Assembly: GCF_022568835.1 (NCBI RefSeq)
Contig: NZ_JAKZHV010000009.1
Span: 114,253-178,252, forward strand
DNA: 64,000 nt
Direction of reading: 5' to 3'
Origin: Arsenicicoccus piscis
GTDB taxonomy: Bacteria > Actinomycetota > Actinomycetes > Actinomycetales > Dermatophilaceae
Position 1 is the first letter of the stretch. Every line of letters begins with the position of its first letter. Shown here one piece after another: positions 1 to 8,002 of the stretch. The position numbers and the translations under genes were made by a program. The notes below the pieces were generated by a model, which was given only the letters and a program-made list of their open reading frames with translations, searched no databases and was not told the origin of the DNA.

Positions 1-686
1 TGGAAGTGGGCGACGACGAAGTAGGAGTCGGTGACGTGGAAGTCCAGGGCCGGGCTGGCCAAGATGATGCCGGTCAGCCCACCGAAGAGGAAGGTCGTGA
101 TGAACCCCAGCGCCCAGACCAAGGGTGTGTCGAGGGTCAGCTGGCCACCCCACATGGTGCCGATCCAGTTGAAGAACTTCACCCCGGTCGGCACCGAGAT
201 GAGCATCGACATGATGGCGAAGAAGGGCAGCAGCACCTGGCCGGTGGCGTACATGTGGTGGGCCCACACGGCTGAGGAGAGCGCGGCGATCGCGATCAGC
301 GAGAAGATCATCGACTTGTAGCCGAACAGCGGCTTGCGGCTGAAGGCGGGGATGACCTCGCTGATGATGCCGAAGAACGGCAGCGCGATGATGTAGACCT
401 CGGGGTGGCCGAAGAACCAGAACAGGTGCTGCCACAGGATGGGTCCGCCGTTGGCGGTGTCGACGACCTGCAGGCCCGGGGTCCAGAGCTCGGCGCGGAT
501 CATCATCGCGAGCACTCCACCGATGACGAAGAACACGAAAGACGTTGCGAGATATAGCAGTCCGATGACCTTGTGGTCGGTGCTCGCCGCCCAGCGCACC
601 CAGTAGCCGGGGGAGCGACGTGGCGGACCAGGGGGAGCGGTTGACGTCGTCGAAGGTGCCTGCAGCCGGTCCGAAAGGATAGCCAT
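1..686 (-). CDS. ctaD: cytochrome c oxidase subunit I, open at left edge, with a large internal deletion
   Basis: Catalytic heme-copper subunit of the aa3-type terminal oxidase in the cell membrane. The reverse strand starts at an ATG at 686 preceded by GGGGAGGA and reads [11 protein letters not shown], then the first transmembrane region ending [13 protein letters not shown]. At about 462-470 it passes without a break in frame to [24 protein letters not shown], which in the family lies about 170 residues further on. The Cu-B motif HPEVY, the WAHHM motif, FFNWIGTMW and the [14 protein letters not shown] segment are present before the window ends. The missing block in normal CtaD holds helices 2-5, including the helix-2 heme a ligand His of the TMHG motif. 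As written the product could not bind heme a normally. It may be a decayed copy, a second shortened paralogue or an assembly collapse. Confidence 0.85.
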   Translation of the reverse strand, partial: MAILSDRLQAPSTTSTAPPGPPRRSPGYWVRWAASTDHKVIGLLYLATSFVFFVIGGVLAMMIRAELWTPGLQVVDTANGGPILWQHLFWFFGHPEVYIIALPFFGIISEVIPAFSRKPLFGYKSMIFSLIAIAALSSAVWAHHMYATGQVLLPFFAIMSMLISVPTGVKFFNWIGTMWGGQLTLDTPLVWALGFITTFLFGGLTGIILASPALDFHVTDSYFVVAHF

Positions 687-880
687 GATGGTCCTCCCCG
701 GTGCGCGTGACGGATGCCGACGCTGGGGTCCCAGTGCCGAGCGAGGCAAGGTCCAGACCTGACCCCAGTGGACCACCGACAGCAGACGGGCACAAGGGTC
801 GGTGCATCGGGGTGCGGGTCGCCTGGGGCCGACCTAGACTCGGCACACGTCGTCCCCGCACCCGAGAGAACGGCATCGCC

Positions 881-1312
881 ATGGCTGAGCTCGTCATCGA
901 CCGCGACTTCGCCGCCCCGTGCGAGCGACTCTTCCAGGCCTTCACCGACCCGACCGTGCTGGTCGAGTGGTACGGCCCCGTGGGCTTCTCCGTCCCCCGC
1001 ACCACCTGCGAGATCGACCCCCGCGTCGGAGGCCGCCGACGCCTGGAGCTGGTCAACGACGACGACCCCGTGCAACGCCTGTCGGTCGACGCGACCTTCA
1101 CCGAGCTGGACCCGCCGTGGCTGATCGCGTCGCAGGAGGAGCTGCCCGACGGCGGCACCTACGCGCTGCGGATCGAGATCGACTGCTGCGAGGGCAAGGA
1201 GCGCAGCCACGTCCGGCTCGTCCAGCTGCCGTGGCCGGGCGCCGACGTCGAGCAGATCCGCTCGGGCTGGGAGAGCTCGTTCACCAAGCTCGACGCGCTG
1301 CTCGACCTGTAG
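881..1312 (+). CDS. SRPBCC (AHSA1-like) family protein
   Basis: Small START-fold (SRPBCC) protein of 143 residues, of the type annotated as Activator of Hsp90 ATPase homologue 1-like. The start at 881 (MAELVIDRDF) fits the family: the first strand is followed by the helix CERLFQAFTDPTVLVEWYGP and later by the long C-terminal helix WESSFTKLDALLDL. A longer open frame begins at 701 but the extra 60 residues are low-complexity and have no family match that I recognise; GAGAGAA lies about 11 bases before 881. Members bind small hydrophobic ligands or act as stress or toxin-related proteins, and no specific ligand can be read here. It is divergent from ctaD and stands alone. Confidence 0.7.
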   Translation: MAELVIDRDFAAPCERLFQAFTDPTVLVEWYGPVGFSVPRTTCEIDPRVGGRRRLELVNDDDPVQRLSVDATFTELDPPWLIASQEELPDGGTYALRIEIDCCEGKERSHVRLVQLPWPGADVEQIRSGWESSFTKLDALLDL

Positions 1313-1335
1313 ACCGGGCTCAGCGGCTCAGCGGC

Positions 1336-2079
1336 TCAGCGGCTCAGCGCCAGCACCGGCCCAGGGTCCACCGCCGTCGTCACGTCACCGCCGGCCGCGC
1401 GCACCTCGACGTGCAGCTGGCACCCGTCCGGTGCGCCCACCGATCCGGCCGTGGCGATCGGCTCGCCCACCGCGACCCGCTGCCCAGGACGCACGCGCAC
1501 CGAGGCCGCGTGGGCCACCAGGACGTCCATCGCGTTGTCGGACGTCCGGATCCGAAACACGGTGGGGCCGTAGGAGCGCCCTGGTCGCGTCGGGGTGTCC
1601 GGAGCAAGGACCGTGCCGGCGATGCCGGCCAGGATGGTGGTGCCGCACGCCATCGCGATGTCGGTGCCGTGGTGGAATCCCTGCTTGCCCGGGCACCGCG
1701 GGTCGGAGCCGTAGAGCGGGGACGTGGTGCAGCCGAAGGGGTTGAGCACCGGCCAGGCCTCGGTGAACCACGGCGAGGTGTAGCGCGTGCGATCCGTCGT
1801 CGCGAACACGTCGTGCGGATCGACCGGCGGCTGCGCCGGCGCGCGTGCCGCCGTGCTGGTCGGGCTGCTGGTCGGGCTGGGTGAGCTGGGCGAGGCTGCG
1901 GCCTTCGTGGTCGTACTGAGCGACGGGCTGGTCGACGGGCTGGTCGACGGGGCGACGGTGGGGGCGACGGACTCCGTGGTCGAGGCGCCGCTGCAGGCGG
2001 GGAGGGCGCCGAGGGCTGCGCAGAGCAGCACCGCGCCTACCGAGCGCCGTGCACCAGGCGCCTGTGGGTCGCGCGGCAC
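1336..2079 (-). CDS. M23 (LytM-type) peptidase-like lipoprotein with an altered active site
   Basis: Probable cell-surface lipoprotein with a C-terminal M23 endopeptidase fold. Residues 1-29 form a signal peptide ending in the lipobox LPAC-SG, followed by a Ser/Thr/Pro-rich linker (about 32-85). The M23 domain occupies about 110-240: the first zinc motif HHGTD is present (H-x3-D), and VAHA matches the usual YAHL. The second motif, normally HLHFEVR, reads QLHVEVR here. The zinc-binding His is kept but the preceding catalytic His is Gln. The protein may therefore be a non-hydrolytic wall-binding or regulatory factor, as with other degenerate LytM proteins. The stop codon lies in a tandem 8-bp repeat (CAGCGGCT, about 1318-1347). 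The gene follows the PP2C gene by 7 bases and is probably co-transcribed with it. Confidence 0.75.
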   Translation of the reverse strand: MPRDPQAPGARRSVGAVLLCAALGALPACSGASTTESVAPTVAPSTSPSTSPSLSTTTKAAASPSSPSPTSSPTSTAARAPAQPPVDPHDVFATTDRTRYTSPWFTEAWPVLNPFGCTTSPLYGSDPRCPGKQGFHHGTDIAMACGTTILAGIAGTVLAPDTPTRPGRSYGPTVFRIRTSDNAMDVLVAHAASVRVRPGQRVAVGEPIATAGSVGAPDGCQLHVEVRAAGGDVTTAVDPGPVLALSR

Positions 2080-2086
2080 AGCGAGC

Positions 2087-2860
2087 TCAGCCGGAGACGC
2101 CCAGGTCGACGACGACCACGGTGATGTTGTCGCGGCCGCCCTTGTCGAGCGCCAGCTCGACGAGCGAGCGGGCGGCCTCTGCGGGCGTGCCGGTGCCGAG
2201 CCACTCGGCGATCTCGTCGTCGGTCAGCTCGCCGTTGAGCCCGTCGCTGCACAGCAGCAGCCGACCCGTGGCCGGCAACCGGGTGAGCGTCACGGTCGTG
2301 TCGGCCGCACCGGTGCCGGTGAGCGCGCGGGTGAGCTGGTACTGCCCCGGGTGGTGCTGGGCCTCGGCCGCAGTGATCATGCCGAGCGCGAGCATCTCCT
2401 CGGCGACGTTGTGGTCGCGGGTCACCTGCGTGAGGGCCTGGTGATCGCCGCGGTCGTGGCCGCCGCCGTCACCACCACGTGCGCCGAGGACGTAGGCGCG
2501 GCTGTCGCCGACGTGCCCGATCACCACCTCGTCATCCTCCTGCACGGCCAGGATCAGCGTGGTGCCCATGTCGGACGTGACCTCGTCGCCGTCGGCCGCG
2601 CGCTGCAGCAGGTCCAAGGCGTCGGAGAAGGCTGACTCCACCAGCTCGACCAGGGACTGCCCGGGGTGCGGGCCACGCTCTACGCGATTCACGGCCGCCT
2701 CGACCGCCAACCGGCTGGCCACCTCGCCGGCCTGGTGCCCGCCCATGCCGTCGGCCACCATCCAGTAGAAGTCGCCGACCGCGAAGCTGTCCTCGTTCTG
2801 GGCGGACACGCGCCCGATGTCGGTGTGCGCGGCATAGCGCGACCCGGTCGAAGTGGTCAT
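2087..2860 (-). CDS. PP2C-family serine/threonine protein phosphatase
   Basis: Metal-dependent Ser/Thr phosphatase of 257 residues without transmembrane segment, so cytosolic; it resembles the catalytic half of PstP. Motifs in order are the N-terminal DIGRVSAQNEDS, the metal-binding DGMGGHQAGEVAS, the GTT box (DMGTTL), HVGDSRAYV, the late SDGL and the C-terminal GGRDNITVVVVDL. These include the usual metal-binding Asp residues. A glycine-rich insert (about 126-137) follows the GDSRAY strand. It probably reverses phosphorylation by Ser/Thr kinases, none of which lies in the window. The FHA protein at 6202 would be a plausible indirect partner, since GarA-like proteins are kinase substrates, but this is inference. 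It is divergent from the phosphatidyltransferase gene at 2922. Confidence 0.88.
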   Translation of the reverse strand: MTTSTGSRYAAHTDIGRVSAQNEDSFAVGDFYWMVADGMGGHQAGEVASRLAVEAAVNRVERGPHPGQSLVELVESAFSDALDLLQRAADGDEVTSDMGTTLILAVQEDDEVVIGHVGDSRAYVLGARGGDGGGHDRGDHQALTQVTRDHNVAEEMLALGMITAAEAQHHPGQYQLTRALTGTGAADTTVTLTRLPATGRLLLCSDGLNGELTDDEIAEWLGTGTPAEAARSLVELALDKGGRDNITVVVVDLGVSG

Positions 2861-2921
2861 GGGGGTGATCCTGCCAGGTCGACCGCCGATCCGCAGCAGC
2901 CCCAGCGCCTAGGCTGGTGCC

Positions 2922-3602
2922 ATGTCGAGCACCATCACCGTGAGCGACCGGGTCTGGACCGTCCCCAACGCGCTGTCCGTGGTCCGGCTCCTCGGGGTGC
3001 CGCTCTTCTTGTGGCTGATCATCCGCGGGCACGACGGCTGGGCGCTGGCGGTCCTCGCCGGCTCTGCCGCGACGGACTATCTCGACGGCTGGATCGCCCG
3101 GCGCTTCGACCAGGTGACCCGGTTGGGGCAGCTGCTCGACCCGGTCGCGGACCGGCTCTACATCCTCTCCGCGCTCGCCGGGCTGCTCGTGCGCGGCATC
3201 GTGCCCTGGTGGCTGGTGGCGCTCATCGTGGGCCGTGACCTGTGGGGCGCCCTGGCGCTGCGGCGCTGGCGGTCCTACGGCCTGCGCACCCTGCCGGTCA
3301 CGTTCGTCGGCAAGGCCGCGACGTTCAACCTGCTCTACGCCCTGCCGTTGCTGCTCCTCGGGCACGGCAGCGGGGCGGTGGCGGACGTGGTGCGGCCCAT
3401 CGCGTGGGCCTTCACCTGGTGGGGCGTTGCCCTCTACTGGCTGGCCGCCGTGATGTACTTCGTCCAGGCCCAGCACCTGGTGGCAGCGGTCCGACACGAG
3501 GCTGCGGCCCCGCCGTCGACGCGCCGTCACCGGCTGGGCCCGACCGTCCAGCAGGCAGCGCACGAGCAAGCAGCGCACGAGCAGGGAGAGGTGTCACGGT
3601 GA
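2922..3602 (+). CDS. CDP-alcohol phosphatidyltransferase family protein
   Basis: Integral membrane enzyme that moves a phosphatidyl group from CDP-diacylglycerol to an alcohol. The signature D-G-x2-A-R-x8-G-x3-D-x3-D is complete in LDGWIARRF followed by GQLLDPVADR (residues about 49-75). Five to six hydrophobic helices follow. It sits where mycobacteria carry pgsA2 (Rv1822), at the head of the DUF881/small basic protein/gcvH cluster, so the same role is likely, but the acceptor alcohol cannot be read from sequence. The C-terminal tail is polar with a short repeat (QAAHEQAAHEQ). The stop overlaps the GTG start of the next gene by 4 bases, suggesting translational coupling. Confidence 0.85.
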   Translation: MSSTITVSDRVWTVPNALSVVRLLGVPLFLWLIIRGHDGWALAVLAGSAATDYLDGWIARRFDQVTRLGQLLDPVADRLYILSALAGLLVRGIVPWWLVALIVGRDLWGALALRRWRSYGLRTLPVTFVGKAATFNLLYALPLLLLGHGSGAVADVVRPIAWAFTWWGVALYWLAAVMYFVQAQHLVAAVRHEAAAPPSTRRHRLGPTVQQAAHEQAAHEQGEVSR

Positions 3603-4564
3603 GCACGGCTGCGCCCCGGCGTCCAGACGCCTCGATGACCCTGCTCACCGAGATGATGGAGCGGCCGCTCGACCCGGCCTACGCGGCCGAGGCCGAGCGA
3701 CGGGTCGCCCGCGGTCTGTCACCGACGCCGCCCCCTCGACCGCTGCGCATCGCTGCGATCCTGCTCGTCCTCGCGCTGGTCATCACGATCGCCGCCCTCG
3801 CGCTGCGCCAGCCCCGAGCCGTGATCGCCGAGCAGAAGGCCGACCTGATCAGCCGCATCGAGGAGCGTCAGCAGGCCGGCGACGCCCAGCGGGCGCGGGC
3901 CGCCACGCTCAACCAGGAGATCGCCACGGCGCGCGGTCAGCTGCTCGCCGCCCAGGACCTCCAGACGCTCAACAGCGAGCTCGCGGCTGCCGAGCTCGGC
4001 ACCGGCGCCATCGCGGTCAGCGGCCCCGGGGTGGTCATCACGCTCGACGACTCCGCACAGGCCGCAGGATCCGGCGCCGCGGGCGACCCTCGCGCGGCCG
4101 GTGACGTCGACCAGGGCCGGGTGCAGGCTCGCGACCTCGCGATCGTCGCCAACGGCCTGTGGCAGGCCGGTGCCGAGGCGGTCTCGATCAACGGTCACCG
4201 ACTCACCTCGCTGTCGGCGATCCGGTTCGCAGGCGACGCGCTGATCGTGGACTTCCGTCCGCTCACCCGGCCCTACGTCGTCTCGGCGATCGGTGAGAAG
4301 GGCCAGCTGCACACGCGGTTCGTCGGCACCGACGCCGGCAGCTACGCCCAGGGTCTCGCCGACAACTATGGCGTCCGCTACTCCGTGGACGACCACGACC
4401 AGCTGACCCTGCCCGCCGATCCGTCCATGGACGTGCGCGTCGCCCGGGTGCCCGGTGCCGGCCCCAGCGCCGCAGCGACCAGCGGCGCAGCCCCCACTAC
4501 CGCCACGAACACTCCCGCAGCGACCACCACCGCAACGACCACCAAGGAGGCGGTCTCCCCGTGA
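3599..4564 (+). CDS. DUF881 family membrane protein (first of two)
   Basis: Membrane-anchored protein of 321 residues. I chose the GTG at 3599 because it overlaps the previous stop (GTGA); a longer open frame upstream is only a shadow of the phosphatidyltransferase gene. A cytoplasmic N-terminus is followed by one transmembrane helix (about residues 44-62, IAAILLVLALVITIAALAL), a coiled-coil-like stretch rich in Glu, Gln and Arg (about 68-115) and the extracytoplasmic DUF881 domain with the SGPGVVITLDDS and GAEAVSINGHRLT motifs. The tail is Ala/Thr/Pro-rich. The family is conserved next to sbp in Actinobacteria and Firmicutes and is linked by position to cell-division or envelope functions; the biochemical role is unknown. 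Stop and next start overlap by 4 bases. Confidence 0.85.
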   Translation: MSTAAPRRPDASMTLLTEMMERPLDPAYAAEAERRVARGLSPTPPPRPLRIAAILLVLALVITIAALALRQPRAVIAEQKADLISRIEERQQAGDAQRARAATLNQEIATARGQLLAAQDLQTLNSELAAAELGTGAIAVSGPGVVITLDDSAQAAGSGAAGDPRAAGDVDQGRVQARDLAIVANGLWQAGAEAVSINGHRLTSLSAIRFAGDALIVDFRPLTRPYVVSAIGEKGQLHTRFVGTDAGSYAQGLADNYGVRYSVDDHDQLTLPADPSMDVRVARVPGAGPSAAATSGAAPTTATNTPAATTTATTTKEAVSP

Positions 4565-4893
4565 TCCCAGCCCTCGGACTGATCGTGGGCATCGCCCTCG
4601 GCATCTTCCTGGACCCCTCGGTGCCGGTCTGGCTCCAGCCCTACCTCCCGATCGCGGTCATCGCGGCGCTCGACGCGGTCTTCGGTGGCATCCGGGCCGT
4701 GCTGGACGGCATCTTCAACGACAAGGTCTTCGTGATCTCGTTCCTGTCCAACGTGGTCGTGGCGGCCCTGATCGTCTTCCTCGGCGACCAGCTGGGCGTG
4801 GGCTCGCAGCTGTCGACCGGTGTCGTCGTGGTCCTCGGCATCCGGATCTTCTCCAACGTCGCCTCCATCCGCCGACACCTCTTCCACGCATGA
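4561..4893 (+). CDS. sbp: small basic family protein (DUF1290)
   Basis: Membrane protein of 110 residues starting with GTG at 4561, overlapping the upstream DUF881 stop. It has three hydrophobic segments, about residues 2-18 (LGLIVGIALGIFLDPSVPVW), 25-45 and 60-78, and the typical family sequence AALDAVFGGIRAVLDGIFNDKVF. It belongs to the family first named from Bacillus subtilis sbp, beside the division genes, and in Actinobacteria it lies between two DUF881 genes as here. The function is unknown, and position suggests a membrane complex with the two DUF881 proteins. Its TGA overlaps the next ATG. Confidence 0.88.
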   Translation: MIPALGLIVGIALGIFLDPSVPVWLQPYLPIAVIAALDAVFGGIRAVLDGIFNDKVFVISFLSNVVVAALIVFLGDQLGVGSQLSTGVVVVLGIRIFSNVASIRRHLFHA

Positions 4894-5669
4894 GCAGCAC
4901 GACGCCTCCGCCGCCGCCCACCGACCCCACCCGGCAGGAGTCGGGCTGGAGCCGGCTGCTGGAGGCAGCCAAGCCACGGGCCAACCGCAAGACGGCCGTC
5001 GCCACCGCGCTGGCCCTCGCCCTCGGGTTCGCCGTGGCGACGCAGGTGCAGGCCACCGGCAAGCAGGGCCTGGAGTCGTTGCGCACCACCGACCTCGTGC
5101 GCATCCTCGACGACCAGACCTCGCGCAACGAGCGCCTGGACCTCGAGACGCGCCGGCTGCAGGCCACCCGCGACGAGCTCGTCAACGGCAGCTCCAAGGA
5201 CGAGGCCGCCGTCAAGGCCGCCACGGAGCGGCTGAACCAGCTGCGCATCCTCGCGGGCACGGTCAAGGCCACCGGGCCAGGCATCACCATGACCATCACC
5301 GGCCAGCCCGGTCAGGTCACCTACCCCACCCTGCTGGACCTGGTGCAGGAGCTGCGCGACGCGGGTGCCGAGGCGATCCAGATCGGCACGGCCCGGGTGG
5401 TCGCCCAGTCCTACATCGCCGAGCACGACGGTGCGCTCTACGTCGACAACACCAAGCTCACGCTGCCCTACACGATCAAGGCCGTGGGCGACGGAGACAC
5501 CCTGCAGGCGGCGATGAACTTCCCCGGTGGGATCGTCGAGACGATCCGCCAGCAAGGTGCCGAGGCCACCGTCACCAAGGCGCCGTCCGTGCTGGTCGAT
5601 GCGTTGCAGCAGCCACCGACCGATAGATACGCTCGGCCTGTCCCGAGTGCCAGCCCGTCCGCTCCCTGA
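4890..5669 (+). CDS. DUF881 family membrane protein (second of two)
   Basis: Membrane protein of 259 residues beginning at the ATG that overlaps the sbp stop. A Pro-rich N-terminus (MSSTTPPPPPTDP) precedes one transmembrane helix (about 36-53, TAVATALALALGFAVATQ). An extracytoplasmic coiled-coil region follows (about 70-120), then the DUF881 domain with TGPGITMTITG, DAGAEAIQIGTARV and the C-terminal NFPGGIVETIRQQGAEATV. It is a paralogue of the protein at 3599, and the pair flanking sbp matches Rv1823 and Rv1825. The role is unknown. About 90 bases without a gene separate it from gcvH. Confidence 0.85.
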   Translation: MSSTTPPPPPTDPTRQESGWSRLLEAAKPRANRKTAVATALALALGFAVATQVQATGKQGLESLRTTDLVRILDDQTSRNERLDLETRRLQATRDELVNGSSKDEAAVKAATERLNQLRILAGTVKATGPGITMTITGQPGQVTYPTLLDLVQELRDAGAEAIQIGTARVVAQSYIAEHDGALYVDNTKLTLPYTIKAVGDGDTLQAAMNFPGGIVETIRQQGAEATVTKAPSVLVDALQQPPTDRYARPVPSASPSAP

Positions 5670-5762
5670 GCGGCCACCCACTCGACCAGCTGGACCCGGC
5701 CGACCGGCCAGCGCCACGACCCATTCGTGCCAGTCACCGCCGCAGTACCTCGAAGGAGAGCC

Positions 5763-6149
5763 ATGTCCGAGCTGACCTACCCGTCGTCCCTTCGCTACAC
5801 CACCGACCACGAGTGGGTGAAGATCGACGGCGACCAGGCCACCGTGGGGATCACGGCGTTCGCCCAGGACGCCTTGGGCGACGTGGTCTACGTGAGCCTT
5901 CCGGCCGTCGGTGACGAGGTCACGGCGGGGGAGTCGTGCGGCGAGGTGGAGTCGACCAAGTCCGTCTCCGACCTCTACGCCCCGCTGACCGGCACGGTGA
6001 CCGCCGCCAACGAGCAGCTGGACGGTCAGCCGGAGCTGGTCAACACCGACCCCTACGGCGACGGCTGGATGTTCACCGTCCAGATCTCGGACGAGGGCGA
6101 GCTCGACGCGCTTGTCGACGTCGACACCTACCAGGACAGCCTGACCTGA
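5763..6149 (+). CDS. gcvH: glycine cleavage system H protein
   Basis: Lipoyl carrier of the glycine cleavage system, 128 residues. It shuttles the aminomethyl group from the P protein to the T protein and electrons to the L protein in the cytosol. The ATG at 5763 is preceded by GAAGGAGAGCC, a strong ribosome-binding site; an upstream in-frame start at 5727 has none. [13 protein letters not shown] is the typical N-terminus, and the lipoyl-lysine motif is [15 protein letters not shown] (Lys about residue 64). The gene is separate from gcvP, which lies 2.6 kb downstream behind its own riboswitch. gcvT and lpd are not in the window. The position beside DUF881/sbp and the FHA gene matches Rv1826. 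Confidence 0.95.
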   Translation: MSELTYPSSLRYTTDHEWVKIDGDQATVGITAFAQDALGDVVYVSLPAVGDEVTAGESCGEVESTKSVSDLYAPLTGTVTAANEQLDGQPELVNTDPYGDGWMFTVQISDEGELDALVDVDTYQDSLT

Positions 6150-6201
6150 CCAGTAGCATGATGCTTCGGCCGGCTGGCCGAGCGTAGGAGGGAGACTGCA
6201 C

Positions 6202-6657
6202 GTGAGCAGCCAAGACAACGATCGTCCGGCACGGGTCGACGGTCCGTCGACAATGCACTTCCCCGGCGTCGGGGTCGAGCCCACCGATACCGGCCATGAC
6301 ATCGAGGGCACCCTGACCACCCAGGACCAGGCGACCGTCGACGCCCTGCGTCCTGGCACCGCCCTGCTCGTCGTGCTCCGTGGACCCAACACCGGCGCCC
6401 GCTTCCTCCTGGACGCCGACGAGGTGAGCGCCGGCCGCCACCCCGACAGCGACATCTTCCTCGACGACGTGACCGTGTCCCGACGGCACGCGGTCTTCGT
6501 CCGGAACGGCTCGCACTTCGAGGTCCGCGACGTGGGCTCCCTCAACGGGACCTACGTCAACCGCGAGCGCACCGACGTCGGCGCCCTGAACGCCGGCGAC
6601 GAGGTGCAGATCGGCAAGTTCCGGCTGGTCTTCTACGCCGCTGCCGCGGGGGCGTGA
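6202..6657 (+). CDS. FHA-domain protein, GarA/OdhI-like
   Basis: Cytosolic phosphothreonine-binding regulator of 151 residues. The FHA domain covers about 55-145, with the GRHPDSDIFLDD, VSRRH and SLNGTYVN signatures. In mycobacteria and corynebacteria the homologues GarA (Rv1827) and OdhI bind 2-oxoglutarate dehydrogenase and glutamate dehydrogenase and are switched off when kinases phosphorylate an N-terminal ETT motif. Here the corresponding stretch reads IEGTLTTQDQATV, so the exact ETT pair is not seen, although Thr residues lie near. The start is GTG with GGAGGGAGA upstream. The stop overlaps the ftsR-like GTG by 4 bases. Location makes orthology likely; phospho-control is inference. Confidence 0.88.
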   Translation: MSSQDNDRPARVDGPSTMHFPGVGVEPTDTGHDIEGTLTTQDQATVDALRPGTALLVVLRGPNTGARFLLDADEVSAGRHPDSDIFLDDVTVSRRHAVFVRNGSHFEVRDVGSLNGTYVNRERTDVGALNAGDEVQIGKFRLVFYAAAAGA

Positions 6658-7364
6658 GCGCTCGACCGCTGACCATCGGGGCGGTCCTGGCGCAGCTGCA
6701 GCCGGACTTTCCCGACATCAGCATCTCCAAGATCCGGTTCCTGGAGGCCAAGGGCCTCGTCACGCCCGCACGGACCGGGTCCGGCTATCGCACCTACACC
6801 GCTTCGGACGTGGACCGGCTGCGCTACGTCCTCACCGCCCAGCGCGACTGGTTCTGGCCGCTCAAGGTGATCGCCGACGCGCTGGACGCGATGGACCGCG
6901 GGCTGGAGGCGCCGACCCCGAGTGCTGGTGCGGGATCCCTTCCAGCGGCACCGCCGGCGCCCGTCGACCCGTCCCTGCCGAGCGCGGCCGACCTCTCGGT
7001 CGCCCCGACGACGCTGCGCCTCACCGGTCGTGAGCTGGCGACGGCAGCCGGCCTGGACGAGCCCACCGTCGCCGCCCTGGTGCAGTTCGGGCTGCTGCGA
7101 GCCGACGCCCAGGGTCACTTCGACGACGCTGCCCTGGCGGTGGCCCGGGCTGCCGGCGCTCTCGGGTCCTACGGCCTGGAGGCGCGCCACCTGCGCCCGT
7201 TCAAGATGGCGGCCGACCGAGAGCTCGGCCTGGTCCAGCAGGTGGCGCGACCGCACCGGGGCTCGGCCGCCGACCCCGAGGGGAGCGATCGCACGGGTGA
7301 GGTGCTCGCCGCCTGCCTCGCCCTGCACACCGCCCTGGTGCGTCAGGGGCTGACCGCGAGGTAG
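6654..7364 (+). CDS. ftsR: MerR-family transcriptional regulator, FtsR-like
   Basis: DNA-binding regulator of 236 residues. The MerR winged helix is N-terminal: TIGAVLAQLQPDFPDISISKIRFLEAKGLV, then GYRTYTASDVDRLRYVL. A Pro/Ala-rich linker (about 83-115) leads to a C-terminal helical domain. The order gcvH, FHA, MerR, bifunctional nuclease is that of Rv1826-Rv1829 and of the Corynebacterium gene named ftsR, which activates ftsZ. The symbol is given on this synteny and on the matching N-terminus. The GTG start overlaps the FHA stop, so the two are translationally coupled. Confidence 0.8.
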   Translation: MSARPLTIGAVLAQLQPDFPDISISKIRFLEAKGLVTPARTGSGYRTYTASDVDRLRYVLTAQRDWFWPLKVIADALDAMDRGLEAPTPSAGAGSLPAAPPAPVDPSLPSAADLSVAPTTLRLTGRELATAAGLDEPTVAALVQFGLLRADAQGHFDDAALAVARAAGALGSYGLEARHLRPFKMAADRELGLVQQVARPHRGSAADPEGSDRTGEVLAACLALHTALVRQGLTAR

Positions 7365-7373
7365 GTTGGACGG

Positions 7374-7874
7374 GTGAAGAGGCTCGAGGTCCACGGAGTT
7401 CGCGTCGAGATGCCGACCAACCAGCCGATCGTGTTGCTGAAGGAGAGCGACGGCACGCGGTACCTACCGATCTGGGTCGGGGCGGCCGAGGCGACGGCGA
7501 TCGCGTACGCCCAGCAGGGCATCGTGCCCCCGCGCCCGCTCACCCACGACCTGCTGGTCAACGTGATCGAGGCCCTCGGCCACACGATCACCGAGATCCG
7601 CATCGACGCCATCGTCGACAACGTCTTCCACGCCGTCCTCGTCTTCGACCACACCATCGAGGTGAGCGCGCGCGCGTCGGACGCCATCGCGCTGGCGCTG
7701 CGGCTCGACCACGAGATCGTGGGCCGCCCCGAGGTCGTCGAGGAGGCCGGCGTCATCATCAGCGAGGGTGAGGACGCCGAGGACGAGGTCGAGAAGTTCC
7801 GCGAGTTCCTCGACCAGATCTCGCCCGAGGACTTCGAGGGCGAGGAGGGGCCGGACCGGCCCGCGTCGTCCTGA
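7374..7874 (+). CDS. bifunctional nuclease family protein (DUF151)
   Basis: Cytosolic protein of 166 residues with a BFN domain over about 1-130: MPTNQPIVLLKE, YLPIWVGAAEATAIAYAQQG, RPLTHDLLVNVIEALG and SARASDAIALALR are characteristic. Plant BFN proteins show DNase and RNase activity; the bacterial role is unproven. The C-terminal 40 residues are strongly acidic. It starts with GTG 9 bases after the ftsR-like stop and corresponds to Rv1829. It is followed by about 125 bases before the second MerR gene. Confidence 0.88.
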   Translation: MKRLEVHGVRVEMPTNQPIVLLKESDGTRYLPIWVGAAEATAIAYAQQGIVPPRPLTHDLLVNVIEALGHTITEIRIDAIVDNVFHAVLVFDHTIEVSARASDAIALALRLDHEIVGRPEVVEEAGVIISEGEDAEDEVEKFREFLDQISPEDFEGEEGPDRPASS

Positions 7875-8002
7875 GCAGCCGCTCGGCGACACGCCCGCGG
7901 ACGCATGGACCCGTTCGGTCGTTGACCGCGACCGAGGCGCGCCGTACCGTCAATAGCGTGTCGACAGCCTGGCTCGACGCTGGACGAGGAACTGGAGGCG
8001 AT

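Noticed and set aside
1318..1347. Tandem 8-bp CAGCGGCT repeat at the end of the M23 gene
   Set aside because: Too short and too simple to claim a role; it places stops in all three minus-strand frames but this can be a by-product of the repeat.
3242..3598. Upstream extension of the first DUF881 frame
   Set aside because: It only reads the phosphatidyltransferase gene in another frame; the GTG at 3599 overlaps the previous stop and starts the conserved sequence.
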